Part shown: positions 56,306-64,000 of the stretch, one piece after another
Numbering within the stretch: the stretch's first letter is position 1
How the letters are laid out: every line of letters starts with the position of its first letter
From: Amycolatopsis dendrobii
Lineage (GTDB): Bacteria > Actinomycetota > Actinomycetes > Mycobacteriales > Pseudonocardiaceae
Assembly (NCBI RefSeq): GCF_014145675.1
Contig: NZ_JACGZW010000006.1
Location: forward strand, 124,001 to 188,000
DNA: 64,000 bases
Direction of reading: 5' to 3'
The notes under the pieces: generated by a model
Told to the model about the DNA's origin: nothing
Databases searched by the model: none
What the model saw: only the letters and a program-made list of their open reading frames with translations
Made by a program: the position numbers and the translations under genes

Positions 56306-56830
56306 ATGGGCAGTGATCGACGCACGCACGTACTGGACTCGGCGTTGGAGGTGTTCGCGCGCTACGGCTATCGCAAGGCGTCCATGGATGACGTCGCGAA
56401 GGCTGCGAACATCTCGCGTCCTGGCTTGTACTTCTACTTCTCGTCCAAGCCGGAGCTGTTCCGCGCCACTGTGCAGCATTCGCTCGACGGCAGCATCGAG
56501 GCAGCCCGGCTCGCTCTCGCCGATTCGCGGCAACCGCTGCGCGAGCGGCTGGTCGAGGCGTTCGACCACTGGGCCGGTCGCTACGTCGGGCCGATGGCCG
56601 CGGAGATCGGCGTTCTGATCGACTCGAATCCCGACCTGCTCGGCACCATGCCAACCGAGTACCCGAAACGGTTCCGCACACTGGTCGTCGAGACGATCGG
56701 GGGACGCTCCGCCGCCGATGCGGCCGGAACACTGATCAGCACCGCGATCGGGATCAAGCACGACGCGGAGACCCGCGACGAGTTCCGCGCTCGAATGACC
56801 ATCGCGGTCAACCTTTACTGCAAACGCTGA
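56306..56830 (+). CDS. TetR-family regulator, divergent to the SDR
   Basis: 174 residues from ATG 56306. HTH: VLDSALEVFARYGYRKASMDDVAKAANISRPGLYFYFSSKPELF. Short ligand domain. Predicted leaderless, with TATAGT (56294-56299) directly upstream. Probably controls itself and the SDR through the ACTATAC repeat. Confidence 0.93.
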   Translation: MGSDRRTHVLDSALEVFARYGYRKASMDDVAKAANISRPGLYFYFSSKPELFRATVQHSLDGSIEAARLALADSRQPLRERLVEAFDHWAGRYVGPMAAEIGVLIDSNPDLLGTMPTEYPKRFRTLVVETIGGRSAADAAGTLISTAIGIKHDAETRDEFRARMTIAVNLYCKR

Positions 56831-56833
56831 AAC

Positions 56834-57442
56834 TCAGGCAGGCGGCCAGTTGCACAGGGCCGCGTCGGCGACTTCCTGCAGTTCTTCACGGGTTGCGCCG
56901 CTTGCCGCTTCGACGGCGATTCCGAACGCGACAGTCATGACGTAGCGGGCCAGTCGTGCCGCGTCGGCGTTCGGCGGCAAATCGTGTTCGTCGATGGCGC
57001 GCTGGAATCGCTTCTCAAGGGCGCGACGTGCCGCGTTTCGCCACTCAACGAGCAATTCGCGTGCGGGGCGGCCTAGTTCGCCGGCCGCCAATGAGCCTTG
57101 GACGCCCAGGCATCCGGGCGGACAGTCGGGGTCGGTCGTCGCTCGGACGGCACCGTTGAGCATCGCGGCGGCCACCTTGGCGGCAGTCGGCTCGGCCCAC
57201 GCTTGCGGGCCATAGGAAGCCGGGCCTTCGTCGTAGAGCGCCAAAGCCTTGCCGAACAACTGCTCTTTGTTGCCGAAAGCCGCGTACATGCTGGTTTTCG
57301 TGATGCCCATCGCCCCGGTCAGGTCGGCCAAGCTGGCCCCTTCGTAGCCCTGCTCCCAGAACACCAGCATGGCGCGTCGCAGCGCCTCGTCGGCATCGAA
57401 TCCGCGCGGGCGGCCGATGTGCGCCTTGTCCTGACCGGTCAC
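56834..57442 (-). CDS. TetR-family regulator (AcuR/YdeS-like)
   Basis: 202 residues from GTG 57442. GRPRGFDADEALRRAMLVFWEQGYEGASLADLTGAMGITKTSMYAAFGNKEQLF is the usual opening of this subgroup, with a C-terminal CPPGCLGVQG motif. Divergent from an SDR across 91 bases that hold two copies of the palindrome TACCGATCGGTA, the likely operators. Confidence 0.93.
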   Translation of the reverse strand: MTGQDKAHIGRPRGFDADEALRRAMLVFWEQGYEGASLADLTGAMGITKTSMYAAFGNKEQLFGKALALYDEGPASYGPQAWAEPTAAKVAAAMLNGAVRATTDPDCPPGCLGVQGSLAAGELGRPARELLVEWRNAARRALEKRFQRAIDEHDLPPNADAARLARYVMTVAFGIAVEAASGATREELQEVADAALCNWPPA

Positions 57443-57463
57443 CTCGCCAGCATACCTCTTCGG

Positions 57464-57511
57464 TACCGATCGGTTCAGAAGTGCTACGGTCACTTTAAGT
57501 ACCGATCGGTA
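57464..57511. promoter_or_regulatory. Two TetR operators TACCGATCGGTA
   Basis: 57464-57475 (last base T instead of A) and 57500-57511 (perfect 12-bp palindrome), 36 bases apart centre to centre. The second runs into GAATAAT, a probable -10 of the SDR. Such G-T-A-C-C-G dyads are common for TetR repressors of this subgroup. Confidence 0.75.
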
Positions 57512-57533
57512 CCGAATAATTCGGAGGTCAGCA

Positions 57534-58277
57534 ATGGGACAGCTCGAGGGCAAGACAGCGGTCGTCACCGGCGGGAGCAGCGGGATCGGCCTGGCCGCGG
57601 CCGAGCGGCTCGCCGCCGAGGGGGCGCACGTCTTCATCACCGGCCGGAACCAGGACGCGCTGGATGTTGCCGTGAAGAGCATCGGCTCAGCCACCGCGGT
57701 AGCGGGTGACATCGCCGATCTGGCGGACCTCGATCGGCTTTACGACGCGGTTCGCACCCGCGGCAAGGGGCTCGACGTCGTTTTCGCCAATGCGGCGGCG
57801 GGATCTTTCGCAAGCCTGGAGGAGACCACCGCGGAGCACTTCGATCAAGTCTTCGCCACCAACGTTCGCGGCACGCTCTTCACCGTGCAGAAAGCGTTGC
57901 CGCTGCTCAACAAGGGCGCGTCGGTGATCCTGAACTCGTCGGTGCGCGCGGATGACGGCCTCGCTTCGTTCGGGACGTATGCGGCGTCCAAAGCCGCCCT
58001 CCGTTCCTATGCCCGGACTTGGGCCAACGAACTGAAGGACCGTGAGATCCGGGTCAACGTGGTGTCGCCCGGAACCATCGACACGCCGGTGCTCGAGAAG
58101 GCGGTCGGCGCGGACAAGGTCGATGAGGCTCGGGCGAGCTTCGCGGCGAGGGTTCCGCTCGGGCGGATGGGAACGCCGCGCGAGGTCGCCGATGCCGTGC
58201 TGTTCCTCGCCTCTGACCAGAGCAGCTTCATCCTGGGCGCGAACATCTACGTCGACGGCGGCGAAAAGCAGTTCTGA
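57534..58277 (+). CDS. SDR-family oxidoreductase, FabG/glucose-dehydrogenase type
   Basis: 247 residues from ATG 57534, with GGAGG upstream. GGSSGIGLAAAERL cofactor loop, NAAAGSF, Ser-Tyr-Lys site (NSSVRAD, YAASKAALR), PGTIDTPVL, ILGANIYVDGG. Probably induced by the ligand of the divergent TetR; substrate unknown. Confidence 0.93.
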   Translation: MGQLEGKTAVVTGGSSGIGLAAAERLAAEGAHVFITGRNQDALDVAVKSIGSATAVAGDIADLADLDRLYDAVRTRGKGLDVVFANAAAGSFASLEETTAEHFDQVFATNVRGTLFTVQKALPLLNKGASVILNSSVRADDGLASFGTYAASKAALRSYARTWANELKDREIRVNVVSPGTIDTPVLEKAVGADKVDEARASFAARVPLGRMGTPREVADAVLFLASDQSSFILGANIYVDGGEKQF

Positions 58278-58330
58278 CCAGCGTCAGCGCGGGGACAACG
58301 ACGTTCCCGCCGTTTCGCGCTGACACGTGG

Positions 58331-58368
58331 ACTATACAATCGTGTAGTCTACTATTCATGCGTATAGC
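58331..58368 (+). promoter_or_regulatory. Operator-like palindrome and -10 upstream of a TetR gene
   Basis: ACTATACAATCGTGTAGT (58331-58348), imperfect dyad, and TATAGC (58363-58368), a -10 whose predicted start falls two or three bases before ATG 58378. The GGACTATAC core also occurs at 56268-56276 upstream of the other SDR/TetR pair. Confidence 0.5.
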
Positions 58369-58377
58369 GATGATGTC

Positions 58378-59004
58378 ATGACCGACTCCGATGACCTGAC
58401 CGCGCGTGCCCGTATCCGCGACGCGGCGATGCGACACTTCGGCGAGTACGGCTTCGAGCGCGCCACGATCCGGGGCATCGCGGTGGAAGCCGGGGTGTCC
58501 TTGGGATTGGTGCGGCATCACTTCGGGTCCAAACAGGCACTCCGCGAGGCGTGCGACGCCCACCTGATCAAGCTCCTCCGACAGCTCAACGACCAGGTGC
58601 CGGAGGATCTGGCCACCAGCGTCACCGCGAATCCTGTCGCGGCGGCCCGGATCGCTGTCGGGCCCTACCGGGACTATCTCGTCCGGGCGCTGGTCGAAGG
58701 CGGCGTCGCGCCGTTGTTCGACGAGATGGTCGACCTCGGCACGAGCCGGCTTGTCGCCGCTGATCGGCAACGGACGGATCCGCCGACGGTCGACCCCAAG
58801 GTCCGCGCCGCGATCGGTGCCGCGATGGCGCTGTCCATCACTGTGCTGCACCAGCACATTTCCCGTGCGGCAGGCATCGACATCCTCAGCCCAGCGGGCG
58901 ACAACATGCTCGCCCGCGCGCTGATCGACATCTACTCGCATCCGCAACTGAGCCTCGACGAAGCGCAGGCGGCGCTCGACCGCCTGCCCGCGGAAGGAAA
59001 CTGA
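58378..59004 (+). CDS. TetR-family regulator
   Basis: 208 residues from ATG 58378. HTH: AMRHFGEYGFERATIRGIAVEAGVSLGLVRHHFGSKQALREACDAHLI. Overlap-free by one base with the CMD-fusion gene downstream (TGA-C-ATG), so it probably controls that gene as a cotranscribed regulator. Confidence 0.93.
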   Translation: MTDSDDLTARARIRDAAMRHFGEYGFERATIRGIAVEAGVSLGLVRHHFGSKQALREACDAHLIKLLRQLNDQVPEDLATSVTANPVAAARIAVGPYRDYLVRALVEGGVAPLFDEMVDLGTSRLVAADRQRTDPPTVDPKVRAAIGAAMALSITVLHQHISRAAGIDILSPAGDNMLARALIDIYSHPQLSLDEAQAALDRLPAEGN

Positions 59005-59005
59005 C

Positions 59006-59911
59006 ATGCCGCACGCGACGATTCCCCGCATCCCGCCGCTCGAACTCGACGAGATGGAGCCCGACCAGCAAAAACTGGCGAAACTCGGCGCGGACACCGT
59101 GATCCAGGTTCTCGCCCGCGCACCGGAAGTGATGCAGGCGTCCGGCGCGTTAGGCGCTTACCTGCTGAGCCAAGGGAAACTGCATCCACGGATCCGCGAG
59201 CTGGCGATTCTTCGCGTCGCGCTCCGGTGCGACGCTCCGTACGAGTGGGCCAACCATGCGCCCGCCGCGCTCGGCGGCGGCGCGACGGAAGCGGAGATCG
59301 CGGCTCTCTCCGATCCAGACGCCAACTGGCCGCCCGAGGACGACGCGGTGCTGCGTGCCGCCGACGAGCTGTGCGCGGATGTCTTCGTGTCCGAAGAAAC
59401 CTGGGCAGCTCTCGCCGCGACCCGCGACCATGCAGAGATCATCGAGGTCCTGTTCCTTGTCGGCTACTACCGGATGATGGCGGGGTTCCTGAATTCCGCG
59501 GGCGTCCCGGTGAAGCCTGGGCAACCCGCGCTCGGCGAACCTCCGGCGCCAGTGGCTGCCGCTTCTCAGCAGGTTCGGCCGGCCAGCGGCGAAACCGGCC
59601 CGGACGGCAACTGGAAGGTCACGTTCACGCATCCGGCAGGAAGCAAAGACCTGCTGCTCGAACTCGCGACCGACGGCACCAGGGTGTCCGGTTCCATTTT
59701 TGACACTCAGCTGAAGGTCACGGTCCCCATCGTGTCGGGGACGGTCGACGGCCAGGAGGTCGCCTTCAGCGCGCTGGTGACTGATCCGGCGCGCTTCGAG
59801 GTGAGCGTCACCGGCACCGTCGACGGGGACGTGTTCACCGGCTCCGTCACGATTTCCGGCGGCGGCACCTTCCCGCTGTCTGGAGTGCGGGAGGTCAGTC
59901 CCAGTAATTGA
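59006..59911 (+). CDS. Carboxymuconolactone-decarboxylase-family protein with extra beta domain
   Basis: 301 residues from ATG 59006. Residues about 1-170 form a CMD/AhpD-like domain (HPRIRELAILRVALRCDAPYEWANHAPAALGGG), of the kind without a CxxC pair. A linker (AAASQQVRPASGETG) joins a beta-rich domain of about 100 residues (DGNWKVTFTHPAGSKDLLLELATDG, SGTVDGQEVAFSALVT) that resembles small lipid- or ligand-binding barrels. The fusion is unusual to me. Cotranscribed with the TetR. Confidence 0.85.
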   Translation: MPHATIPRIPPLELDEMEPDQQKLAKLGADTVIQVLARAPEVMQASGALGAYLLSQGKLHPRIRELAILRVALRCDAPYEWANHAPAALGGGATEAEIAALSDPDANWPPEDDAVLRAADELCADVFVSEETWAALAATRDHAEIIEVLFLVGYYRMMAGFLNSAGVPVKPGQPALGEPPAPVAAASQQVRPASGETGPDGNWKVTFTHPAGSKDLLLELATDGTRVSGSIFDTQLKVTVPIVSGTVDGQEVAFSALVTDPARFEVSVTGTVDGDVFTGSVTISGGGTFPLSGVREVSPSN

Positions 59912-60305
59912 ACAAAGCTTCGCCGACTGTCGCCGGTTTCCAATACGCGATGTCGGAACGGGTGAGGTGCGGCCAGTCTTCGGCGTTGAAGGAACGTTCG
60001 AGGTCAGCCGGCGTGAGCACCTGGAACCGCTCCGTCTCCGCCAGGACAGCGGCCAGTTCCGGTTCGTCGACGAACTCCAACGGCCCGGATTCCCGCGCTG
60101 GTGCGAAGTCGAGCGAGCGAGGGCGGGCGAGCGCGATCACCGGCACGTCGTTGGCCGCGACGACCGAGACTGTGCGGCCGGGGTACTCGATGACGGCTTG
60201 CCAGAAGTTCGGGGTGACGGCCGGGACACGGAAGTCGGTCAAGGTCCCGCCGGTACGACGGGCGAAGCCGTAACAGAGACGGCGAACTTCGCGGACCTCG
60301 ACCAC
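59895..60305 (-). CDS. Hypothetical protein
   Basis: 136 residues from ATG 60305. No signal peptide or TM. MVEVREVRRLCYGFARRTGGTLTDFRVPAVTPNFWQ and TPADLERSFNAEDWPHLTRSDIAYWKPATVGEALFNYWD. Family not recognised. 3' end overlaps the CMD-fusion gene by 17 bases. Coding bias (G/C third positions) is good. Confidence 0.75.
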   Translation of the reverse strand: MVEVREVRRLCYGFARRTGGTLTDFRVPAVTPNFWQAVIEYPGRTVSVVAANDVPVIALARPRSLDFAPARESGPLEFVDEPELAAVLAETERFQVLTPADLERSFNAEDWPHLTRSDIAYWKPATVGEALFNYWD

Positions 60306-60404
60306 CGTCGCATTCTACGCGGCCGTTCCCCCGGCGGTGGGCGCGGAATTGCGGCGGACGAGGACGGGTGGTCTTCTTGGCTGAAGATCGAAAGGTGAGC
60401 CGCC

Positions 60405-61268
60405 ATGCCGTACGCGTACACATTCGACCAGATCCGCGACCGGCCGGTCACCGTGTTCGGTGCCGGGACGCTGGGCAGGCGCATCGCGCTGATGTTCGCC
60501 TCGCGCGGCGGGACCGTGCGGATCAGCGACCCGAGCGCCGACCAGGTCGCCGCGGCGGCGGAATACGTGGCGGAGGCGTTGCCTGTCCTGATTGAAAAAC
60601 GCGGCAGCGGCGAGGTCGGCCAGGTCGAGGACGCAGCGTCGATTGAGGACGCGCTGCGCGACGCGTGGCTCGTTGTGGAGGCGGTGCCAGAGCGGCTGGA
60701 CATCAAAATCCCGCTGTGGGGCCAAATCGACGAAGCCTCGCCCGCCGACACCATCTTCGCCACGAACTCGTCGTCGTATCCGTCGCGGATGATGGCCGAG
60801 AAGGTGCGCGACAAATCGCGGATGTGCAACATCCACTTCTACATGCCGCCGACGGCGAACGCGGTCGACCTCATGTCCGACGGCGAAACCGGCCGGACCG
60901 TGCTCGACACGCTGCTCGGAGTGCTGCCGGAGTTCGGCATTCATCCGTTCGAGGCGCGCAAGGAAAGCGTCGGCTTCATTTTCAACCGCGTGTGGGCGGC
61001 GATCAAACGGGAATCGCTGGCCGTCGTCGCGGAGGGCGTCGCCCGGCCGGAGGACGTGGACGGGATGTTCAAGATCAACTGGCACCTGTCGTACGGGCCG
61101 TTCCAGATGATGGACCAGGTCGGCCTTGACGTCGTGCTGGACATCGAAAACCATTACGCGGACGAGAATCCGCACCTTCCCGCCGGGCCGAGGGAGCTGC
61201 TGCGCAGCTACGTCGAGGCGGGGAAGCTCGGGATCAAGACCGGCGAGGGGTTCTACTCGTACGGCTGA
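60405..61268 (+). CDS. 3-hydroxyacyl-CoA dehydrogenase family protein
   Basis: 287 residues from ATG 60405, with AAAGGTGAG upstream. NAD-binding VFGAGTLGRRIALMFASRGG, then VVEAVPERLDIKIPLWGQIDEASP, ATNSSSYP and the C-terminal helical domain RVWAAIKRESLAVVAEGVARPEDVDGMFKINW. The catalytic His is probably in NIHFYMPPTANAVDL. Lacks the hydratase part of FadJ-like proteins. Probably acts on hydroxybutyryl-CoA or a related hydroxy acid. Confidence 0.92.
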   Translation: MPYAYTFDQIRDRPVTVFGAGTLGRRIALMFASRGGTVRISDPSADQVAAAAEYVAEALPVLIEKRGSGEVGQVEDAASIEDALRDAWLVVEAVPERLDIKIPLWGQIDEASPADTIFATNSSSYPSRMMAEKVRDKSRMCNIHFYMPPTANAVDLMSDGETGRTVLDTLLGVLPEFGIHPFEARKESVGFIFNRVWAAIKRESLAVVAEGVARPEDVDGMFKINWHLSYGPFQMMDQVGLDVVLDIENHYADENPHLPAGPRELLRSYVEAGKLGIKTGEGFYSYG

Positions 61269-61269
61269 A

Positions 61270-62442
61270 TCACGGCAGCACGACGTCGACCTGCAGCCCG
61301 CCGTCCGCCACCGCGACCGCGGACACCCGGCCGCGGTGTGCGGTGGCTACCGAGTTCACGATCGACAATCCGAGGCCGGCTCCGTCGCGATGGTTCAGGC
61401 GTTCGGCAGTCAGCCTGCGGAACGGCTGGAACAGCGAATCGACCGCCTCGGCAGGCACTCGGTCGCCGGAGTTGCGGACGCTCAGCGCCGGCTCGCCGCC
61501 GACGTTCACCTCGACCCATCCGCCGGGACGGTTGTACTTGATCGCGTTGTGCACGAGGTTGGCGATCATCCTTTCCAGCAGGAGGGGATCGCCGGATACC
61601 GTGCGCTCGGCCGACTGACGGCGCAGGGTCAGTTCGTGCTCGGTCAGCTGATCGCCGTACCGCGCGACGACGGCGTCCACCAGCTCGTCAAGCCGGACCG
61701 GGATGGCGCCGGGCAGGCCGCGGTCAGCTTCGGCCAGCACCAGCAGGCCTTCGATCAGCTGCTCATTGCGTTCGTTGACGACCAGCAGCTGCGCCGCGAG
61801 CCGCTGCACGTCCTCTCCCCCGCCGGTGACGATCGCGACCTCAGCGAGCGTCCGCTGCACCGCTAGCGGCGTGCGCAGCTCATGTGACGCGTTCGCGGCG
61901 AATCGGCGCTGGCCTTCGAAGCCGACAGCGACCCGGTCGAGCATTCCGTTGACCGCCGTGGAGAGGACGCGCAATTCGTGCTCGGTCTGGTGCGACGGCA
62001 TGCGCTGCCCCAGGTTCCGCGGGCCGAGTTCGTCGATCGTGGACGAAAGATCCAGCAGCGGCCGCACGACCCAGGACACCAGCGGACGCCACGCGCGAAT
62101 CGCCAGCACGACGACAGCGACCAGCGGCAGGAACCACCAGATCGTGCCCAGCGGGTCACGGCAGCCGGTGCCGCGCGGGCAGAACGATTGGTCCGCATAG
62201 GTCCCGAGCACCATGGCCAGGCCCTTCCCGACGGGGTACGCCAGCACCAGCGCGACCAGCAGCCCGCCGAGGAACACCAGCTCGATGCGACCGCGGAGCG
62301 AGCCTCGGGCCCGTTTCAGGTAGCCAAACGGTAGCCAGCTCCGGGAACGGTGTGGACTATCGGCGGCGGGCCGAGCTTCTTCCGCAGCGTCATGACCGTC
62401 ATCCGCACTGTGTTCGTGAACGGATCGGCGTGTTCGTCCCAT
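61270..62442 (-). CDS. Sensor histidine kinase of a two-component system
   Basis: Up to 390 residues. Two TM segments (IELVFLGGLLVALVLAYPVG and IWWFLPLVAVVVLAIRAW) flank a short outside loop with two Cys (QSFCPRGTGCRD). HAMP-like segment, HisKA with phospho-His in ANASHELRTPL, N box NLVHNAIKYN, and G box GAGLGLSIV follow. Its frame overlaps the response regulator by 127 bases, and the first 40 residues look antisense-like. The true start is probably near 62319, where the regulator stops. Confidence 0.9.
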   Translation of the reverse strand: MGRTRRSVHEHSADDGHDAAEEARPAADSPHRSRSWLPFGYLKRARGSLRGRIELVFLGGLLVALVLAYPVGKGLAMVLGTYADQSFCPRGTGCRDPLGTIWWFLPLVAVVVLAIRAWRPLVSWVVRPLLDLSSTIDELGPRNLGQRMPSHQTEHELRVLSTAVNGMLDRVAVGFEGQRRFAANASHELRTPLAVQRTLAEVAIVTGGGEDVQRLAAQLLVVNERNEQLIEGLLVLAEADRGLPGAIPVRLDELVDAVVARYGDQLTEHELTLRRQSAERTVSGDPLLLERMIANLVHNAIKYNRPGGWVEVNVGGEPALSVRNSGDRVPAEAVDSLFQPFRRLTAERLNHRDGAGLGLSIVNSVATAHRGRVSAVAVADGGLQVDVVLP

Positions 62443-62975
62443 GCCTTCTCCAGCAGCTCTTCCGGGCTGACAACCCGCTCCTCGGCTCGCAGCAGCACCT
62501 CCAGCACGGCGAACTCCTTGGGAGACAAGGACAATGGCCGACCGTCCCGCGACGCGAACCGCTTCGCCGGGTCCAGCTCGACACCCGCCCCGTGCAGCAC
62601 CGGCGGCAACGAGGGCCGGGCCCGCCTCGCCAGCGCGTGCACCCTGGCGACGAGTTCGGCGAACGCGAACGGCTTCGTCAGATAATCGTCCGCGCCGAGA
62701 CCGAGCCCCTCGACCCGGTCGCGAATACCCGCCGCGGCGGTCAGCATCAGCACCCGGGTCTCGCCACCGTCGCCGGCGATTCTGCGGCAGATCTCGTCGC
62801 CGTGCACCCGCGGCAGGTCACGGTCGAGCAGCACCACGTCATACCGATGGACGGCGACGCGTTCGAGCGCGGCATCGCCGTCGTAGCAGACGTCGACTGC
62901 CATGCCCAGATGCCGCAAGCCTTCCGTGACGGAGTCGGCCAGCATCCGCTCGTCTTCGGCCACGAGCACTCGCAT
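62316..62975 (-). CDS. OmpR-family response regulator
   Basis: 219 residues from ATG 62975. Receiver: MRVLVAEDERMLADSV, phospho-Asp in DVVLLDRDLPRVHGDE, Lys in YLTKPFAFAEL. Winged helix C-terminal: LSPKEFAVLEVLLRAEERVVSPEELLEKAWDEHADPFTNTVRMTVMTLRKKLG. Precedes and overlaps its kinase. Divergent from the mannosyltransferase gene. Confidence 0.96.
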   Translation of the reverse strand: MRVLVAEDERMLADSVTEGLRHLGMAVDVCYDGDAALERVAVHRYDVVLLDRDLPRVHGDEICRRIAGDGGETRVLMLTAAAGIRDRVEGLGLGADDYLTKPFAFAELVARVHALARRARPSLPPVLHGAGVELDPAKRFASRDGRPLSLSPKEFAVLEVLLRAEERVVSPEELLEKAWDEHADPFTNTVRMTVMTLRKKLGPPPIVHTVPGAGYRLAT

Positions 62976-63076
62976 TCAGCTTCTCCTCACGAGCGCCAGT
63001 ACAACGCCGGGCGGATAAAGACCGGATAAACGCCGATCTTAACTGCCCGGGATCATCCGCTGACTAGACCTGCGGA

Positions 63077-64000
63077 ATGATCTTCGCCGGGAAACGCGCG
63101 TCTCATGCACGGTTCGCTGCGGCGGGCGGCTCTGTCACGAGAATTTGGCCTGCCGCGCGGTTCCAGCGCGGCGCACGGCCCGGGTCGAGTGCGCGAGTTC
63201 AGCCTCGTGCACTGCTCAAGCCGGACGGATCCGCCTCGCAGATCACGCCAGTCAGCCGGGTCGCGGTCGCCACGTCCGGTCCATCGTCCAGGCCGCCCGC
63301 AGTGGCCGGGAGCGCTGGACGGCTCACATCGGCTGCTCAGTCCGGCCCCTCGGCGCGACCTGGGTCCCTTGCGCTGCCCGGATTCGTCGCATGGCTCGGG
63401 CTGATCGCACGGGTCTGGCCCGTCACACGAGTCGCCGGGAAACGCGCGTCCGTCCCGAAGCTCGCTGGAAGACACACGCCGACCTCAGCGCGTGCGGGAA
63501 TGCGTGGCTTCGCAGCGAGATCTTTCGGAGCGAACGCGTCTGTCACCGTGCCCGCCGGGATGCGCGGGTCCGCACCAGCGCTCGCCGGAGGAGACGCGTC
63601 CGCCTCGGCGCGCTCCAGGAAACGCGCCTTGACGGCCCGGTTTCCCCGATGGGAAGCGTCTGCCGTTGGGCTCGCCGGGTCGATACTGGTTTCGCTCGGC
63701 GCGTTCGGCGCGGGCGCGACGTTGCGGCATGATCCCGTGCTGTCGGGAACCGTGTTCAGCATCGTGCGCTTCGGCCATGGCCGCCTGCTGGCGACCGTTG
63801 TTGTCTATCTCGGCATTTTCCTCCTGGTGTCAGCTTGGGTCCGATTAGGACATTCCGCGCGCGCGGGCCAGGCGAACGCGCGGAAGATCGTGCGGACCAC
63901 CTGGATGTGGTGCGTACCGCTGCTCTGTGCGCCGCCGTTGTTCAGCACGGACCTGTACACGTATCTCGCACAGGGCGTGGTGGCGCACGCCGGATTCGAT
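63077..64000 (+). CDS. MptB-like alpha-1,6-mannosyltransferase, C-terminus cut by window edge
   Basis: An open frame runs from ATG 63077 (just after an in-frame TAG) to the window end, 308 codons. The first 190 or so residues are Ala/Arg/Ser/Pro-rich with decayed repeats (AGKRAS, AGRHT, AGMRG). Two hydrophobic stretches follow, with VLSGTVFSIVRFGHGRLLATVVVYLGIFLLV and CVPLLCAPPLFSTDLYTYLAQGVVA, the STDLYTYLAQG type of motif of the polyprenol-phosphomannose MptA/MptB family. ATG 63560 is an alternative start. The membrane part is confident, the head is not. Confidence 0.8.
   Translation, partial: MIFAGKRASHARFAAAGGSVTRIWPAARFQRGARPGSSARVQPRALLKPDGSASQITPVSRVAVATSGPSSRPPAVAGSAGRLTSAAQSGPSARPGSLALPGFVAWLGLIARVWPVTRVAGKRASVPKLAGRHTPTSARAGMRGFAARSFGANASVTVPAGMRGSAPALAGGDASASARSRKRALTARFPRWEASAVGLAGSILVSLGAFGAGATLRHDPVLSGTVFSIVRFGHGRLLATVVVYLGIFLLVSAWVRLGHSARAGQANARKIVRTTWMWCVPLLCAPPLFSTDLYTYLAQGVVAHAGFD

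Noticed and set aside
61270..62442. Full 390-residue start for the histidine kinase
   Set aside because: The first 40 or so residues lie within the response regulator gene and look like an out-of-frame product. Coordinates are given as the maximum, with the true start probably near 62319.
63053..63475. Minus-strand open frames opposite the mannosyltransferase head
   Set aside because: Cys/Arg/Asp-rich translation from decayed repeats; the plus strand leads uninterrupted into a recognisable membrane enzyme.

Overview
The window is very GC-rich with strong G/C third-position bias, dense overlapping operons, many GTG starts and many start codons sitting about 7 bases after a -10-like hexamer. 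Gene content and order point to an actinomycete of the Amycolatopsis/Pseudonocardiaceae type. The order ilvC-ilvN-ilvB, Cfp6-like, DoxX, LppZ-like, gatB/A/C, ACT protein, ligA, MetE-like, mnmA, cysteine desulfurase, acyltransferase pair, etfA/etfB, methyltransferase, GH57, GT4 matches, from memory, M. tuberculosis Rv3001c to Rv3032. The synteny is inferred by family recognition; I could not run a search.

Layout. 1-6.2 kb: branched-chain amino acid synthesis (ilvC partial, ilvN, ilvB behind a leader-peptide attenuator, then Cfp6-like and ilvD with a strong terminator). 6.7-10.5 kb: DoxX, a 2-hydroxyacid dehydrogenase, an LppZ-like lipoprotein and a membrane protein. 10.5-18.3 kb: gatCAB, an ACT protein, a PASTA lipoprotein, a GNAT and ligA. 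18.3-26.4 kb: MetE-like protein, then a plus-strand accessory island (scramblase-like, MBL hydrolase, GNAT, DUF222/HNH) facing mnmA and cysteine desulfurase. 26.4-34.6 kb: MFS exporter with a MerR/SoxR-type box, quinone oxidoreductase, an olsBA-like acyltransferase pair, etfBA, DegV. 34.7-41.6 kb: methyltransferase, GH57 branching enzyme and GT4 (the polymethylated glucan/glycogen-type set), with a glutathione peroxidase and a GH2 glycosidase between them. 41.6-44.1 kb: MarR, alpha/beta hydrolase, paired SMR exporters with a structured leader. 44.8-50.8 kb: glyoxylate shunt (aceA, aceB) opposite its RamB-type regulator, and ilvA. 51.2-55.2 kb: NTF2-like, LbH acyltransferase, nucleoside hydrolase and a repeat-bearing NlpC/P60 wall hydrolase. 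55.3-63 kb: a run of TetR/SDR modules with visible operators, a CMD fusion protein, a 3-hydroxyacyl-CoA dehydrogenase and a two-component system. The window ends inside a probable mannosyltransferase of the MptB family.

The most unusual signal is a short dispersed palindrome, TTCGCC-RYTNARY-GGCGAA (19 bp). About two dozen copies lie in gene-free stretches, mostly at gene 3' ends. About eleven copies, all in one reading frame, make up the roughly 200-residue cytoplasmic domain of the NlpC/P60 protein (53.4-54.0 kb), and a few single copies sit inside other genes. This looks like a repeat family that has been taken into coding sequence. No tRNA, rRNA, CRISPR array, prophage or complete insertion sequence was seen.
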